A DNA stretch of 64,000 bases from an uncultured Bacteroidales bacterium (GCA_937916465.1 CALFTK010000011.1:62001-126000), one strand, 5' to 3'; counted from the stretch's first letter, positions 27,843 to 37,045 are shown. Program-made: numbers and translations. Notes: generated from the letters alone by a model not told the origin.

Positions 27843-27973
27843 GCATTGCAAAGATACAGTCTGATACCATATACTTATGTTCAAAAACAGTCCGATTTTG
27901 TATAAAAATGATTAGAAATGCGTTTTTTTATCACTTTTTTTTGTGTGTAGCGCTAAAAAATGTGCCATACCCA

Positions 27974-28042
27974 TAAAAGGCAGGGTTGCAGAACTTCGCA
28001 GTTCCGCAACCCTTAAAATAAAATCTAATACCATGAAAAACA
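27974..28042 (-). ncRNA. Candidate small RNA b
   Basis: Minus-strand TACTTTTG at 28049-28056 with a CTTG at 28077-28080 about 20 bases upstream. A hairpin GGGTTGC/GCAACCC (28012-27983) with an inner GAAC/GTTC helix and a weak CCTTTT tail follows. Its loop region CTGCGAAG and trailing CTGC resemble those of unit a, while the outer stem differs with compensated pairs. About 70 nt. Confidence 0.42.
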
Positions 28043-28163
28043 CACATACAAAAGTATATCTAATATTTTAATTGTGCAAGTGTTTTTGATTATTTGTTTT
28101 GTTTTTGCTGATTTTTTTTTGTGGATAAACCTAAATACAGATTGTTTATTGTTGGTTAGTGTA

Positions 28164-28272
28164 TAAAAAGCGGAGAAGCAGGGCTTCACAGCTCTACTTC
28201 TCCTAATTGTTCTTATTAACATAACACAAAAAACATCGCTACTAACCGATGGTTTATCTTAATTTGAAAATT
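28164..28272 (-). ncRNA. Candidate small RNA a
   Basis: A textbook Bacteroidetes promoter on the minus strand: TTTG (28311-28308), 21-base gap, TACTTTTG (28286-28279). The predicted transcript runs about 109 nt to a hairpin GGAGAAG/CTTCTCC (28203-28172) with an inner AGAGC/GCCCT helix and a following T run. An internal CATCG/CGATG hairpin plus six T occurs earlier. No ORF of note. Confidence 0.5.
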
Positions 28273-28278
28273 ATCTTA

Positions 28279-28311
28279 CAAAAGTAAGGTATATTTGTCA
28301 ATTTAGCCAAA
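28279..28311 (-). promoter_or_regulatory. Promoter of candidate small RNA a
   Basis: TTTG-N21-TACTTTTG, the best-scoring promoter by eye in this intergenic region. Confidence 0.6.
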
Positions 28312-28430
28312 TATTCTTGTCAATTTTTTTAATAGTAAAATGTTTTTGCAGTAAAAATACTCATTCCATTTTTCTACTTATTATTGTATATTGATTGCAA
28401 ATGCCCTAATTTCGCAAAAAAAATATTTTT

Positions 28431-29351
28431 ATGCCAAAGTACGATCCAAAAATGAATAGAAAACGCCTGGAAAGGGATAATATTAAGAGTTTTCGTGTGG
28501 CTGCCGAAACTACATTATTACCGTTTCTTTTGGAGAAATTGGTTTCACTTACCAGAACAGAGATTAAAGCCCTTTTAAAATATAAACATATAGCAGTGAA
28601 GGGTAAACCGGTTACTCAGTTTAATATTCCTCTTTTGCCGGGTGATATTGTTGATGTGAATTTTGGCCGTTCGTTTTATCTGTTTTCTCATCCGCAGTTA
28701 AAGATTCTATATGAAGATGAGTGGTTGATTGTAATAGAGAAATCGTCAGGTTTGCTTTCAGTGGCAAATGAATCGACCAGAGAAAAGACGGCACATTATA
28801 TATTGAGAGAGTATCTTCGTAGAGATAATCCTGAAGCCGAACTTTTTGTTTGTCACAGATTGGATCAGTTTACATCGGGAATTCTGATTTTCGCTAAAAA
28901 TGAAGAGTTGATGAATGAGATGCGAGAAAATTGGGATTTCTATGTTAAAGAGAGGAAGTATGTTTGTGTAACAGAACGTATTCCGGAAAAACCGGAAGAC
29001 GATATAACCAGTTATTTGGTGGAAAAGAATAATCTGCAGGTTCACTCTACGTCCGATACCAAACGAGGCAAAATGGCCATAACGCACTACAGAGTTGTTC
29101 AGTCCAGAGGTAGATATGCACTTGTTGATGTGGAAATCTTTACAGGAAAAAAGAATCAGATTAGAGTACATCTGTCCGATATAGGTGCTCCTATAGCCGG
29201 AGATATGAAGTATGGTGCAGAAACTAATCCTGCGCGTCGTTTGATGTTGCACAATTATAGATTCTCATTCATACATCCTATTAAAGGTGAATTGATGCGT
29301 TTTTCTTTGCCTACTCCATATTCATTTAAACAATTAACAGCAGCAGAATGA
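28431..29351 (+). CDS. RluA family pseudouridine synthase
   Basis: 306 residues. An N-terminal S4-like RNA-binding region (about 15-75, LLEKLVSLTRTEIKALLKYKHIAVKGKPV) precedes the RluA catalytic domain with HRLDQFTSGILIFAK, where Asp is the catalytic residue, and the KKNQIRVHL and PIAGDMKYG motifs. Modifies uridines in rRNA or tRNA; the target cannot be told. Its last bases overlap the flavin reductase start (ATGA), so the two are coupled. Confidence 0.93.
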   Translation: MPKYDPKMNRKRLERDNIKSFRVAAETTLLPFLLEKLVSLTRTEIKALLKYKHIAVKGKPVTQFNIPLLPGDIVDVNFGRSFYLFSHPQLKILYEDEWLIVIEKSSGLLSVANESTREKTAHYILREYLRRDNPEAELFVCHRLDQFTSGILIFAKNEELMNEMRENWDFYVKERKYVCVTERIPEKPEDDITSYLVEKNNLQVHSTSDTKRGKMAITHYRVVQSRGRYALVDVEIFTGKKNQIRVHLSDIGAPIAGDMKYGAETNPARRLMLHNYRFSFIHPIKGELMRFSLPTPYSFKQLTAAE

Positions 29352-29932
29352 AACAGAATTTCAAACCCGGAACTATGATATATCCGTTGCCGGCAGTGTT
29401 GGTAAGCTGTGGCGCAACTCCTGACGAATATAATGTTCTTACAGTGTCATGGACAGGAACAATATGTAGTAATCCTCCTATGTGTTATGTCTCTATACGA
29501 CCGGAGCGTTATTCTTACGATATAATTAAACGTACAGGCGCGTTTGTAATTAATTTGACCAATAGAGATTTGGAGTATGCAACCGATTTCTGTGGCGTGA
29601 AGTCGGGTAGGGAGTGTAATAAGTTTGAAATGGCTAAACTTACTCCACAAAAGTCTGAATTTGTTGATGCACCTATTATATTAGAAGCCCCTGTCTCTAT
29701 AGAGTGTAGGGTGGTTGATGTGAAACCATTAGGTTCTCATGATATGTTTATAGCTGAAGTGGTTAATGTTGTAGTAGATGATTCATATATGCAGGAGAAT
29801 GGTCAATTGGATATGGCAGCTATGAATCTTTTAGCATATAATCATGGGCAATACTTTGATGTGAGTAATCCGCGTGGCTTCTTTGGGTGGTCTATACGCA
29901 AAAAGAAAAAACTAAAACGCGACATCAAATAA
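29348..29932 (+). CDS. Flavin reductase family protein
   Basis: 194 residues with the FMN-binding split-barrel fold: PAVLVSCG, NVLTVSWTGTICSNPP, SIRPERYSYDIIKRTGAFVINL and GVKSGRECNKF are characteristic. Such proteins bind flavin and reduce it, or act as small flavoenzymes. Translationally coupled to the upstream pseudouridine synthase. The last residues are a lysine-rich tail. Confidence 0.9.
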   Translation: MKQNFKPGTMIYPLPAVLVSCGATPDEYNVLTVSWTGTICSNPPMCYVSIRPERYSYDIIKRTGAFVINLTNRDLEYATDFCGVKSGRECNKFEMAKLTPQKSEFVDAPIILEAPVSIECRVVDVKPLGSHDMFIAEVVNVVVDDSYMQENGQLDMAAMNLLAYNHGQYFDVSNPRGFFGWSIRKKKKLKRDIK

Positions 29933-29963
29933 TAAGGTCTCGGATAGATGGCTAAAATTAGAT

Positions 29964-30001
29964 GACTAATTGGCCCGAAGGGCGCATCCTTTAGGATGCC
30001 A
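29964..30001. repeat. REP-like palindromic unit 1
   Basis: Two adjacent hairpins: GCCC-GAA-GGGC (29973-29983) then GCATCC-TTTA-GGATGC (29984-29999), preceded by GACTAATTG. The same two-hairpin design with compensated base changes recurs at 49266-49302 and 49328-49366. Confidence 0.75.
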
Positions 30002-30016
30002 TAATAAATAAGGTCC

Positions 30017-30050
30017 TGGATAGATGGCTAAAATTTTAGCCATCTATCCA
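30017..30050. repeat. 34-bp perfect palindrome overlapping the S9 peptidase 3' end
   Basis: TGGATAGATGGCTAAAA is followed directly by its exact reverse complement. The peptidase stop codon (30028-30030) lies inside, so its last codons are one arm and the other arm is a copy. A further partial direct copy, GGATAGATGGCTAAAATT, sits at 29942-29959. The element could form a hairpin in the transcripts of both converging genes. Confidence 0.85.
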
Positions 30051-32148
30051 GCCAACCAAAGAATCGTCTTTGCCACATTATGCTGTTCTGAGGTTTTGTT
30101 ACCCAGTGGTTTTCATCGGGGAAGAGCAACAGTTCCGAAGGTATTCCACGTAGTTGTGCTGCATTGAACGCTGCAACTGCCTGTGAATACAATATACGGT
30201 AATCTTTTTCACCATGAATGCACAGTATAGGTGTATCCCACTTATCTACAAACAGATGTGGCGAATTGGCATAAGTTCTTGCAGTCTTTTCATTTTTCTC
30301 CCAATATGGACCACCAAAGTCCCAATTAGGGAACCACATCTCTTCAGTTTCCAGATATTGCTGTTCTGTGTTGAAAATACCATCGTGAGCAATGAATGCT
30401 TTGAAGCGTCCTTCGTGGTGTCCTGCCATCCAATATACCGAATAACCTCCAAAACTTGCACCCACACAACCTAATCGGTCTTTATCTACAAATGGTTCCT
30501 TACTTACTTCGTCTATTGCTGTAAGCAGATCTTTCATGCACTGTCCGCCATAGTCGCCACTGATAGCTTCATTCCATTCCTGACCGAAACCCGGAAGTCC
30601 ACGTCTGTTAGGAGCTACTACTATATAGCCTTGCGATGCCATTATGTTCAAATTCCATCTGTAACTCCAAAACTGTGATACCATACTTTGCGGACCACCT
30701 TGACAATATAATAAGGTGGGGTATTTTTTTGATGCATCAAATTCAGGTGGATATACAACCCAGGTAAGCATACTTTTACCATCGGTTGTTTCAATCCATC
30801 TCTCTTCTACTTTTGGCTTATTCAATTGTGAGAATATATGGTCATTTTCATGACTTAAACGAGATGCCAAACTTCTGCGAGCATCTACTCTGTAGATTTC
30901 AGTTGCACTGGTAAGCGATTGTCTGGTTGCTATTATGTCCTTGCTTTTACCCCAAGTAATAGAACCGTAATCGCAATTGTCAGAATGTATGGTGTTTATG
31001 TTTCCCTCAAGGTCTGTTTTGAATATTGACATGCGTCCATGCCATGAACCTATAAAGAATATTTCGTGATTGCTTTTATCCCACAATATTGCATCAACAT
31101 TACTGTCAAATTCTTCGCTTACAGACCATTTCTTTTTTGTCTCTAAATCCATTACATACAATCGGTTGCGGTCGCTTTCATATCCATCGCGTTCCATACT
31201 TTGCCATGCAATGTATTTGCCATCGGGGCTGTATTGAGGGTTGATGTCATATCCCATATTCTGGTCAGAATCACCGGCTATTTTACAGATGTTTGTAGTT
31301 TCGCCAGTTGATATGGTGTAGAAATAGATGTCTGAATCGGTGCTTTTGGTCTGCTCTAAACCCACTTTCTTTCTGCTGGTATATGCAATGGTTTTGGAGT
31401 CGGGGCTCCATGCAAACTGCTCAATGCCACCAAATGGAAGCATTGGGCTTTCGTATGGTTCTCCGTTTAACAAATCCAATGTTGTATCAGATACTTTTTC
31501 ACCATTGAATGTTGCTATAAATGGGTGTGGTATGGATGTTACCCAATTATCCCAATGACGATACATTAAATCTTCTGCAACTATTCCGGTAGCTTTAGGT
31601 AAATCTTCGTATTGCTGTTCTTTAACTAATGGGTTGGGGATACTCATAACCATCAGTACTTGACTTTCGTCGGGTGAAAATAGAAATCCTTCAATATCTT
31701 TTTCGGAAAATGACAACTGTTTTTTATGCTTGCCATCTGCATCCATTGCCCATATCTGCTGTTTGCCGCTGCGATTGCTTATAAATGCAATACGACCATC
31801 TGACAGCCATGCGGGGCTGTGTTCGTTATAATGGGACTTTGTAAGCTGAATATTGTTTGTTCCATCTGAATTCATTGTGCAAATGACAGTATGGCCTTTG
31901 TTTTCGTCTATGTCGTAATATGTTACTTGATAGGCTATTTTTGATTCGTCGGGCGAAACGGCAACACTGCCAATACGTCCCATTGCCCATAAAACTTCAG
32001 GGGTTAGTTTGCCATCGGTAATTTCAATCTGTTGTTTACCAATTACTTTGACTTTTTCTCTTGATTTTACTTCGTATTTTGTAACCATAGCAGCAGCTGC
32101 CATAAAAATAACTAATAAGATGATTTTTACCTGTCTTTTACTGTTCAT
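30028..32148 (-). CDS. S9 family serine peptidase (DPP5/acylaminoacyl-peptidase-like)
   Basis: 706 residues, with an N-terminal signal or anchor (about 8-24). A seven-bladed WD40-like beta-propeller occupies about 45-430, with repeated SPDE/SPDS motifs. The C-terminal alpha/beta hydrolase has GASFGGYS carrying the catalytic Ser, HGEKDYRI with the Asp, and DENHWV with the His. Secreted peptidases of this type remove dipeptides or acylated residues and help these bacteria live on protein. Monocistronic, ending in a palindrome. Confidence 0.92.
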   Translation of the reverse strand: MNSKRQVKIILLVIFMAAAAMVTKYEVKSREKVKVIGKQQIEITDGKLTPEVLWAMGRIGSVAVSPDESKIAYQVTYYDIDENKGHTVICTMNSDGTNNIQLTKSHYNEHSPAWLSDGRIAFISNRSGKQQIWAMDADGKHKKQLSFSEKDIEGFLFSPDESQVLMVMSIPNPLVKEQQYEDLPKATGIVAEDLMYRHWDNWVTSIPHPFIATFNGEKVSDTTLDLLNGEPYESPMLPFGGIEQFAWSPDSKTIAYTSRKKVGLEQTKSTDSDIYFYTISTGETTNICKIAGDSDQNMGYDINPQYSPDGKYIAWQSMERDGYESDRNRLYVMDLETKKKWSVSEEFDSNVDAILWDKSNHEIFFIGSWHGRMSIFKTDLEGNINTIHSDNCDYGSITWGKSKDIIATRQSLTSATEIYRVDARRSLASRLSHENDHIFSQLNKPKVEERWIETTDGKSMLTWVVYPPEFDASKKYPTLLYCQGGPQSMVSQFWSYRWNLNIMASQGYIVVAPNRRGLPGFGQEWNEAISGDYGGQCMKDLLTAIDEVSKEPFVDKDRLGCVGASFGGYSVYWMAGHHEGRFKAFIAHDGIFNTEQQYLETEEMWFPNWDFGGPYWEKNEKTARTYANSPHLFVDKWDTPILCIHGEKDYRILYSQAVAAFNAAQLRGIPSELLLFPDENHWVTKPQNSIMWQRRFFGWLDRWLKF

Positions 32149-32204
32149 GACTTATATAATGATTCGAAACGGTTGCGAAGTTATGTTTTTTTCTCCTAAA
32201 ATAC

Positions 32205-32212
32205 TACCTTTG
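32205..32212 (+). promoter_or_regulatory. Promoter -7 box of the dsbD-like gene
   Basis: TACCTTTG, 25 bases upstream of the start codon. Confidence 0.6.
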
Positions 32213-32236
32213 CATAAGAATTAAATAATAATAAAT

Positions 32237-34141
32237 ATGGTGGTGCTGATTTTATGTTTTTTACTTGCAGCTCCTTTTGGGGTAGGAGTAAATCAGCCTG
32301 TGAAGGCAGAGATTGAACAAGTGGTTAATGCTGATACGCTTACACTCTCTTTTGATTTGTCTATAGCTGATGGCTGGCATGTCTATTCCTCAAATCTTCA
32401 GGGAAAAGGACCAACGCAAACTGAAATAGTGTTGGATTCCATTAGTGGCGCTGTGGCTGCAGGCGGTTTGCAGTTTGAAGGCAATGAAGAAGAAAAATTT
32501 GATAAACTGTTTGATATGCAGGTTAGATATTTTTCCGGGAAGGTGCGCTTTATACAACAATTTGTGATAGAAGATAACTACTATATAGAAGGTGCATTAC
32601 AATATGGCGCGTGTGACGATGAAAGTTGTCTGCCACCGCAAAAATGTGAATTCTTATATACAGAAGGTGGTGTGGCAGATTTGTCAGTTTCTGAAAATAA
32701 TAGAAATGATTCTGCTTCATTGCTGGATTCACCACTGTGGAAACCTGTGGATTTTTCAAAATTCGAAGATGCTTCAGCTAATGCTCCTAAGGGGTTTTGG
32801 GGCATCTTTCTGGCAGGTATGCTGGGTGGACTACTGGCTATATTTACACCTTGTGTGTGGCCTATAATTCCAATGACAGTAAGCATGTTTATAAAACGAG
32901 CAGGTTCAAGAAAGGAGAGTATTAGAGATGCAATTGTGTATGGATTGTCAATTATAGTTATTTACGTTGGATTGGGATTGCTCATAACATTGCTGTTTGG
33001 TGCCAGTGCGTTAAACGCTTTAGCTACTCATGCTGTTCCAAATCTTATCTTCTTTGTGCTTTTAGTGGTATTTGCGTTATCATTCTTTGGACTGTTTGAA
33101 ATTACATTACCATCATCATGGAGTACAAAAATGAGCAGTAAATCCAGAAATGGTGCAGGATTGGCATCTATATTCTTTATGGCATTCACTCTATGTTTGG
33201 TGTCGTTCTCCTGTACAGGTCCTATTATAGGTTTTCTTTTGGTGGAAGCTGTTTCCGGTGAAGGAATGCTTATGCCTATGATGGGAATGTTTGGCTTTGC
33301 TGTGGCTTTGGCATTGCCGTTCTCACTATTTGCCATGTTTCCGAATTGGTTGAAGGCTGCACCTAAATCGGGTGACTGGATGGATAAACTGAAAGTGGTT
33401 TTAGGTTTCATAGAATTGGCTTTTGCGTTGAAATTCCTATCAGTGGCAGATATGGCATACGGTTGGGGAATCTTATCGCGTAATACATTCATAGTATTGT
33501 GGATTATTCTTTCATTGCTTCTTGGCCTGTATCTGCTTGGATTGCTAAAGTTTAAGAAAATAGAGGGCGAAGAGCGTGTTAAACCGGCAAAACTGGAAAT
33601 TGCATTAGCACTGTTGTGTTTTGCTTTTGCCGTATATCTTGTACCCGGTTTGAAAGGTGAACCCTTAAAAGCCATTAGTGCATTTGCTCCGCCTATGACA
33701 ACTCAGAAGAATGCCAATGAAGAGAAGATGTTAGAAGCTGAATTTACCAATTATGAAGAGGGATTGGCATACGCAAAAAAGGTGGGTAAACCTGTTTTGC
33801 TGGATTTTACCGGCTTTGGTTGTGTGAACTGTCGTAAAATGGAGGCTGTTGTGTGGGTTGATTCAAAGGTTAAACAGAAGATAGAGGAAGATTTTGTTTT
33901 AGTATCTCTATATGTAGATGATAAGACTCCGCTGGAAAAAACCATACTTATGGAGGAGAATGGCAAAACAGTGAAAATAAGAACTGTAGGCGATAAATGG
34001 AGTCTTCTGGAACGATATAAGTTTGGTGCAAATGCACAACCATTCTATGTTATTTTGGACAGCGAAGGCAATTTGCTTTCCGGTTCTTACACCTTTGAAC
34101 CCGACGTAGATCAGTTCCTTAATTTCCTGAATTACAATTGA
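32237..34141 (+). CDS. DsbD-like thiol:disulfide interchange protein
   Basis: 634 residues. After a signal peptide, an N-terminal periplasmic domain contains GACDDESCLPPQK (two Cys, about 118-128), comparable to the DsbD alpha domain. About eight membrane segments (roughly 190-470) hold TPCVWPIIP and SCTGPIIG, the two membrane cysteines. The C-terminal thioredoxin-like domain (about 500-634) has GCVNCRKME with the CxxC. It carries electrons from the cytoplasm to periplasmic proteins. The three-domain order and Cys layout match the family. Confidence 0.92.
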   Translation: MVVLILCFLLAAPFGVGVNQPVKAEIEQVVNADTLTLSFDLSIADGWHVYSSNLQGKGPTQTEIVLDSISGAVAAGGLQFEGNEEEKFDKLFDMQVRYFSGKVRFIQQFVIEDNYYIEGALQYGACDDESCLPPQKCEFLYTEGGVADLSVSENNRNDSASLLDSPLWKPVDFSKFEDASANAPKGFWGIFLAGMLGGLLAIFTPCVWPIIPMTVSMFIKRAGSRKESIRDAIVYGLSIIVIYVGLGLLITLLFGASALNALATHAVPNLIFFVLLVVFALSFFGLFEITLPSSWSTKMSSKSRNGAGLASIFFMAFTLCLVSFSCTGPIIGFLLVEAVSGEGMLMPMMGMFGFAVALALPFSLFAMFPNWLKAAPKSGDWMDKLKVVLGFIELAFALKFLSVADMAYGWGILSRNTFIVLWIILSLLLGLYLLGLLKFKKIEGEERVKPAKLEIALALLCFAFAVYLVPGLKGEPLKAISAFAPPMTTQKNANEEKMLEAEFTNYEEGLAYAKKVGKPVLLDFTGFGCVNCRKMEAVVWVDSKVKQKIEEDFVLVSLYVDDKTPLEKTILMEENGKTVKIRTVGDKWSLLERYKFGANAQPFYVILDSEGNLLSGSYTFEPDVDQFLNFLNYN

Positions 34142-34160
34142 TGATTTTTGTTGTTCTACA

Positions 34161-34191
34161 TTTGAAAGTGTAGTTTAAATAAGTAACTTTG
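34161..34191 (+). promoter_or_regulatory. Promoter of the BRO-N gene
   Basis: TTTG (34161-34164), 19-base gap, TAACTTTG (34184-34191): consensus Bacteroidetes promoter, 26 bases before the start codon. Confidence 0.72.
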
Positions 34192-34216
34192 CGTTGTTAA
34201 CAAAAATAAATCCGCC

Positions 34217-35053
34217 ATGACACAGCATAATGCTATTAAATTATTTGAAGAAAAAAGAGTCCGTGCTATATGGGATGACAAAGAAGAAAAATGGTATTTT
34301 TCAATTTCAGATGTGGTGGCAGTTTTGACAGATAGTGTCAATCCTGCTGATTATTTGAAAAAAATGAGAAAGCGTGATCCATTGCTAGCGCAAGGATGGG
34401 GACAATTTGTCACCCCCCTTTTAGTATCTACTGCTGGTGGTATGCAGAAGGTTAATTTTGCTGATACTGAAGCAATGTTACGTATTATTCAATCAATACC
34501 ATCTCCTAAAGCTGAACCATTTAAATTGTGGATTGCTAGAGTTGCATCAGAGCGACTTGAACAAATGCAAGATCCAGAATTATCTATTAATCAGGCGTTG
34601 ATGGATTATAAGCGATTAGGTTATTCAGATAATTGGATAAATCAGAGATTGAAATCTATAGAAATTCGTAAAGAACTTACAGATGAATGGAAAAAACGTG
34701 GTTTGCAAGAAGGTGTACAATTCGCAACTCTTACAGATATAATATATCAGACTTGGGCTGATATGACTGCGCGTGAATATAAACAATTTAAAGGGTTGAA
34801 AAAAGAGAACTTACGTGATAATATGACTAATAAAGAGCTTGTGCTTAATATGTTGGCTGAATTGTCCACCAAAGAGATCTCAGAAAATCGTAATCCTGAA
34901 ACATATAATGAGCATAAACAAATAGCACGTCAAGGCGGTGAAATTGCGCGAAATGCACGTATTGAATTAGAAGAAAAAAGTGGTAAAAAAGTAATTTCAC
35001 CGTTAAATGCAAAAGATAGTTTGATGTTGAATAAAAGTGAGGAGAACATGTAA
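34217..35053 (+). CDS. BRO N-terminal domain protein (phage-antirepressor-like)
   Basis: 278 residues. Residues 1-115 match a BRO-N domain (KLFEEKRVRAIWDDKEEKWYFSISDVVAVL, then NFADTEAMLRIIQSIPSPKAEPFKLWIA), a DNA-binding module usual in phage antirepressors. The C-terminal half (about 120-278) is charged and helical with a SINQALMDYKRLGYSDNWI segment seen in stand-alone bacterial BRO proteins. No phage gene is nearby. Its own consensus promoter makes it an independent unit. Target unknown. Confidence 0.85.
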   Translation: MTQHNAIKLFEEKRVRAIWDDKEEKWYFSISDVVAVLTDSVNPADYLKKMRKRDPLLAQGWGQFVTPLLVSTAGGMQKVNFADTEAMLRIIQSIPSPKAEPFKLWIARVASERLEQMQDPELSINQALMDYKRLGYSDNWINQRLKSIEIRKELTDEWKKRGLQEGVQFATLTDIIYQTWADMTAREYKQFKGLKKENLRDNMTNKELVLNMLAELSTKEISENRNPETYNEHKQIARQGGEIARNARIELEEKSGKKVISPLNAKDSLMLNKSEENM

Positions 35054-35083
35054 TGCCCTCCTCACTGCTATAAATAATTTTTA

Positions 35084-36967
35084 TTATTTTCTGTTGTTCT
35101 TCTGTTGCTGCTGTAACAGGCGCTCCTGTTCTCTCTGCATAGCCTCTAAACGGGCCATCATATTGTTGCCCTGCTTACGTTTGGTTGGATCGTTTTTGCT
35201 GGCTTCATAGTTGGCTTCAAGCTTTGCAAGAAGTTTCTTTTCATCGGTAGTACGGCGCAGGTATATCATTATACCAATGCTGAACAATGATGATATAAAG
35301 TAGTAGTAGTTCAAACCTGATGAATAGTTGTTAAAGCTGAAGAAGAATACTACCGGCATAATATACATCATCCATTTCATCATCTTCATAGACTGCTCTT
35401 GTTCAGGTGAAATGCTCTGCTGCTGTTGCTGCTTCATAGAGAAGTATGTGTTGATGATATTACACAGACAGAACAGTACGCAGAAAATGCTTAGGTGATT
35501 ACCTATAAGAGGTATGTTGTTTGTCCAACTGATAATATCATCGAAACCGGTAAGGTCATCTGCCCAAAGGAAACTCTGTTGTCTTAGTTCAATAGCATTA
35601 GGAACAAAGAAGAAAAATGCCATAAAGAAAGGCATCTGAATGAGTGACGGAATACAGCCACCCATTGGACTAACACCATATTTACTATATACAGCCATTG
35701 TCTCCTGCTGTTTCTTCATTGCATCCTCAGGTTTTGGATACTTCATATTCACTTCATCAATATATGGTTTCAATGCACGCATTTTTGCCGATGAAATGTA
35801 AGATTTGTATGTAAATGGATATACAACAATCTTAAGTATAATTGTCATTATAAGAATGACCAAACCCATGCTTAGTCCCCAGTTGGAAAGTAGGTTGAAG
35901 AGTGGAATTATAAGGAATCTGTTGAATTCTCTTACTATTGGCCAACCTAAATCCATTACATTGTGCAAACGTATTTTTTTATCGCCGGCAGCCAGATGGT
36001 TGGTCTCTCTAAGTATTTTGTAGTCATTTGGACCAAAGTAAAACTGAAGAACAGTTGGCTCCTGACCGGTTGGGTCAAACTGTGTCTTGGTTTTGGCCAT
36101 CATCTTCTTCATGTAACCTTTTCCCTTAGCGTATGGTGATGCTGTAAGTTTTGAATTGGCTTCAAATTCACTACCTGATATAAGTACGCATGAAAAGAAC
36201 TGGTTTTTGAAAGCAATCCAGTCAAGTGGTTCTTCAATCTCTTCGCTGCGTGTAGATTTGGTTACTGTAATATACTTGCCTTTTCTTTTGTCGTTACGTT
36301 TATAGGTAAGGGTGGTATATCTCTGTTCAAATTCAAATCCTTTTTCCTGTTGACGTAAATTCTGTATCCAATCTATTGATAAATTGTTCAGGTTTGTGGA
36401 GAAGAAGTTAGACATACCATTTGCCTGAATGGTGAGATTAAGCATATAGCTCTCCGGATTCAAAGCATAGATGAAATCCAGATAACCATATCCGTTTGTA
36501 TTTAAACGCATGGTTACAGAATTTGCACTCTTGTTTACAGGTGTAAAGTATAGTTCTTTTGTAGAAATGTTCTGATTCTTGCCGTCAATCTTAATATTTA
36601 AGCTTATTTCATCCTGATTGAACAAAACTACGTTGGTTCCCTGCTGATTGTTATAGTTTGACAGTTTTACATTGCTTGGCATTCCTCCCTTTGTAGAAAG
36701 AGTAATCTCTACAAGTTCGTTTGATAGTGTAACCTGCTGGTCTTCACCATACATTGAAGGAAATAATGCAGATAGAGAATCGACAATAGGTGTTACGGCG
36801 TATGTTGCCTCCTTAATACTGTCTTTTTCTAACTGTTTCTGTGCCAGTTCTTTTGCGTATTTAGCCTGTTGAGGCGCATTGTTTTTCTTGTTGTTACCCA
36901 TTAGTAGGGTCATAACTACAAGCAAAAGACCTACTAATACCAATCCAAAATAACTTCTTTTATCCAC
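35084..36967 (-). CDS. yidC: Membrane protein insertase YidC
   Basis: 627 residues in the Bacteroidetes/Gram-negative form: one N-terminal membrane segment, a large periplasmic beta domain (about 60-350), then five membrane segments with GWPIVREFNRFLIIPLFNLL, YPFTYKSYISSAKM and GGCIPSLIQMPFFMAFF. The arginine in the hydrophilic groove is likely in TYKSYIS.AKMRALK. A charged C-terminal tail ends QQQQKNNRK. Inserts inner-membrane proteins. A minus-strand -7 box TACCTTTG lies at 37011-37018. Not preceded by a CTP synthase gene here, although that neighbour is common in relatives. Confidence 0.95.
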   Translation of the reverse strand: MDKRSYFGLVLVGLLLVVMTLLMGNNKKNNAPQQAKYAKELAQKQLEKDSIKEATYAVTPIVDSLSALFPSMYGEDQQVTLSNELVEITLSTKGGMPSNVKLSNYNNQQGTNVVLFNQDEISLNIKIDGKNQNISTKELYFTPVNKSANSVTMRLNTNGYGYLDFIYALNPESYMLNLTIQANGMSNFFSTNLNNLSIDWIQNLRQQEKGFEFEQRYTTLTYKRNDKRKGKYITVTKSTRSEEIEEPLDWIAFKNQFFSCVLISGSEFEANSKLTASPYAKGKGYMKKMMAKTKTQFDPTGQEPTVLQFYFGPNDYKILRETNHLAAGDKKIRLHNVMDLGWPIVREFNRFLIIPLFNLLSNWGLSMGLVILIMTIILKIVVYPFTYKSYISSAKMRALKPYIDEVNMKYPKPEDAMKKQQETMAVYSKYGVSPMGGCIPSLIQMPFFMAFFFFVPNAIELRQQSFLWADDLTGFDDIISWTNNIPLIGNHLSIFCVLFCLCNIINTYFSMKQQQQQSISPEQEQSMKMMKWMMYIMPVVFFFSFNNYSSGLNYYYFISSLFSIGIMIYLRRTTDEKKLLAKLEANYEASKNDPTKRKQGNNMMARLEAMQREQERLLQQQQKNNRK

Positions 36968-37010
36968 TGTTATCTAATTAAAAATGTTTACCCTTGTAAA
37001 TTTAGAAATG

Positions 37011-37018
37011 CAAAGGTA
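37011..37018 (-). promoter_or_regulatory. Promoter -7 box of yidC
   Basis: TACCTTTG on the minus strand, 44 bases upstream of the yidC start codon, matching the Bacteroidetes consensus. Confidence 0.6.
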
Positions 37019-37045
37019 AACATTATTCACTGAAAAGTAATGTTC

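Larger units (their letters stand above)
27646..28430. other. 785-base gap with three minus-strand promoter-hairpin units and no protein gene
   Basis: Apart from a weak promoter for the DUF3298 gene, I see three successive minus-strand units, each a TAnnTTTG box followed 70-130 bases later by a hairpin (listed separately). I see no convincing coding sequence. The stretch 28312-28430 is plain A+T-rich sequence ahead of the pseudouridine synthase gene. Confidence 0.6.
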
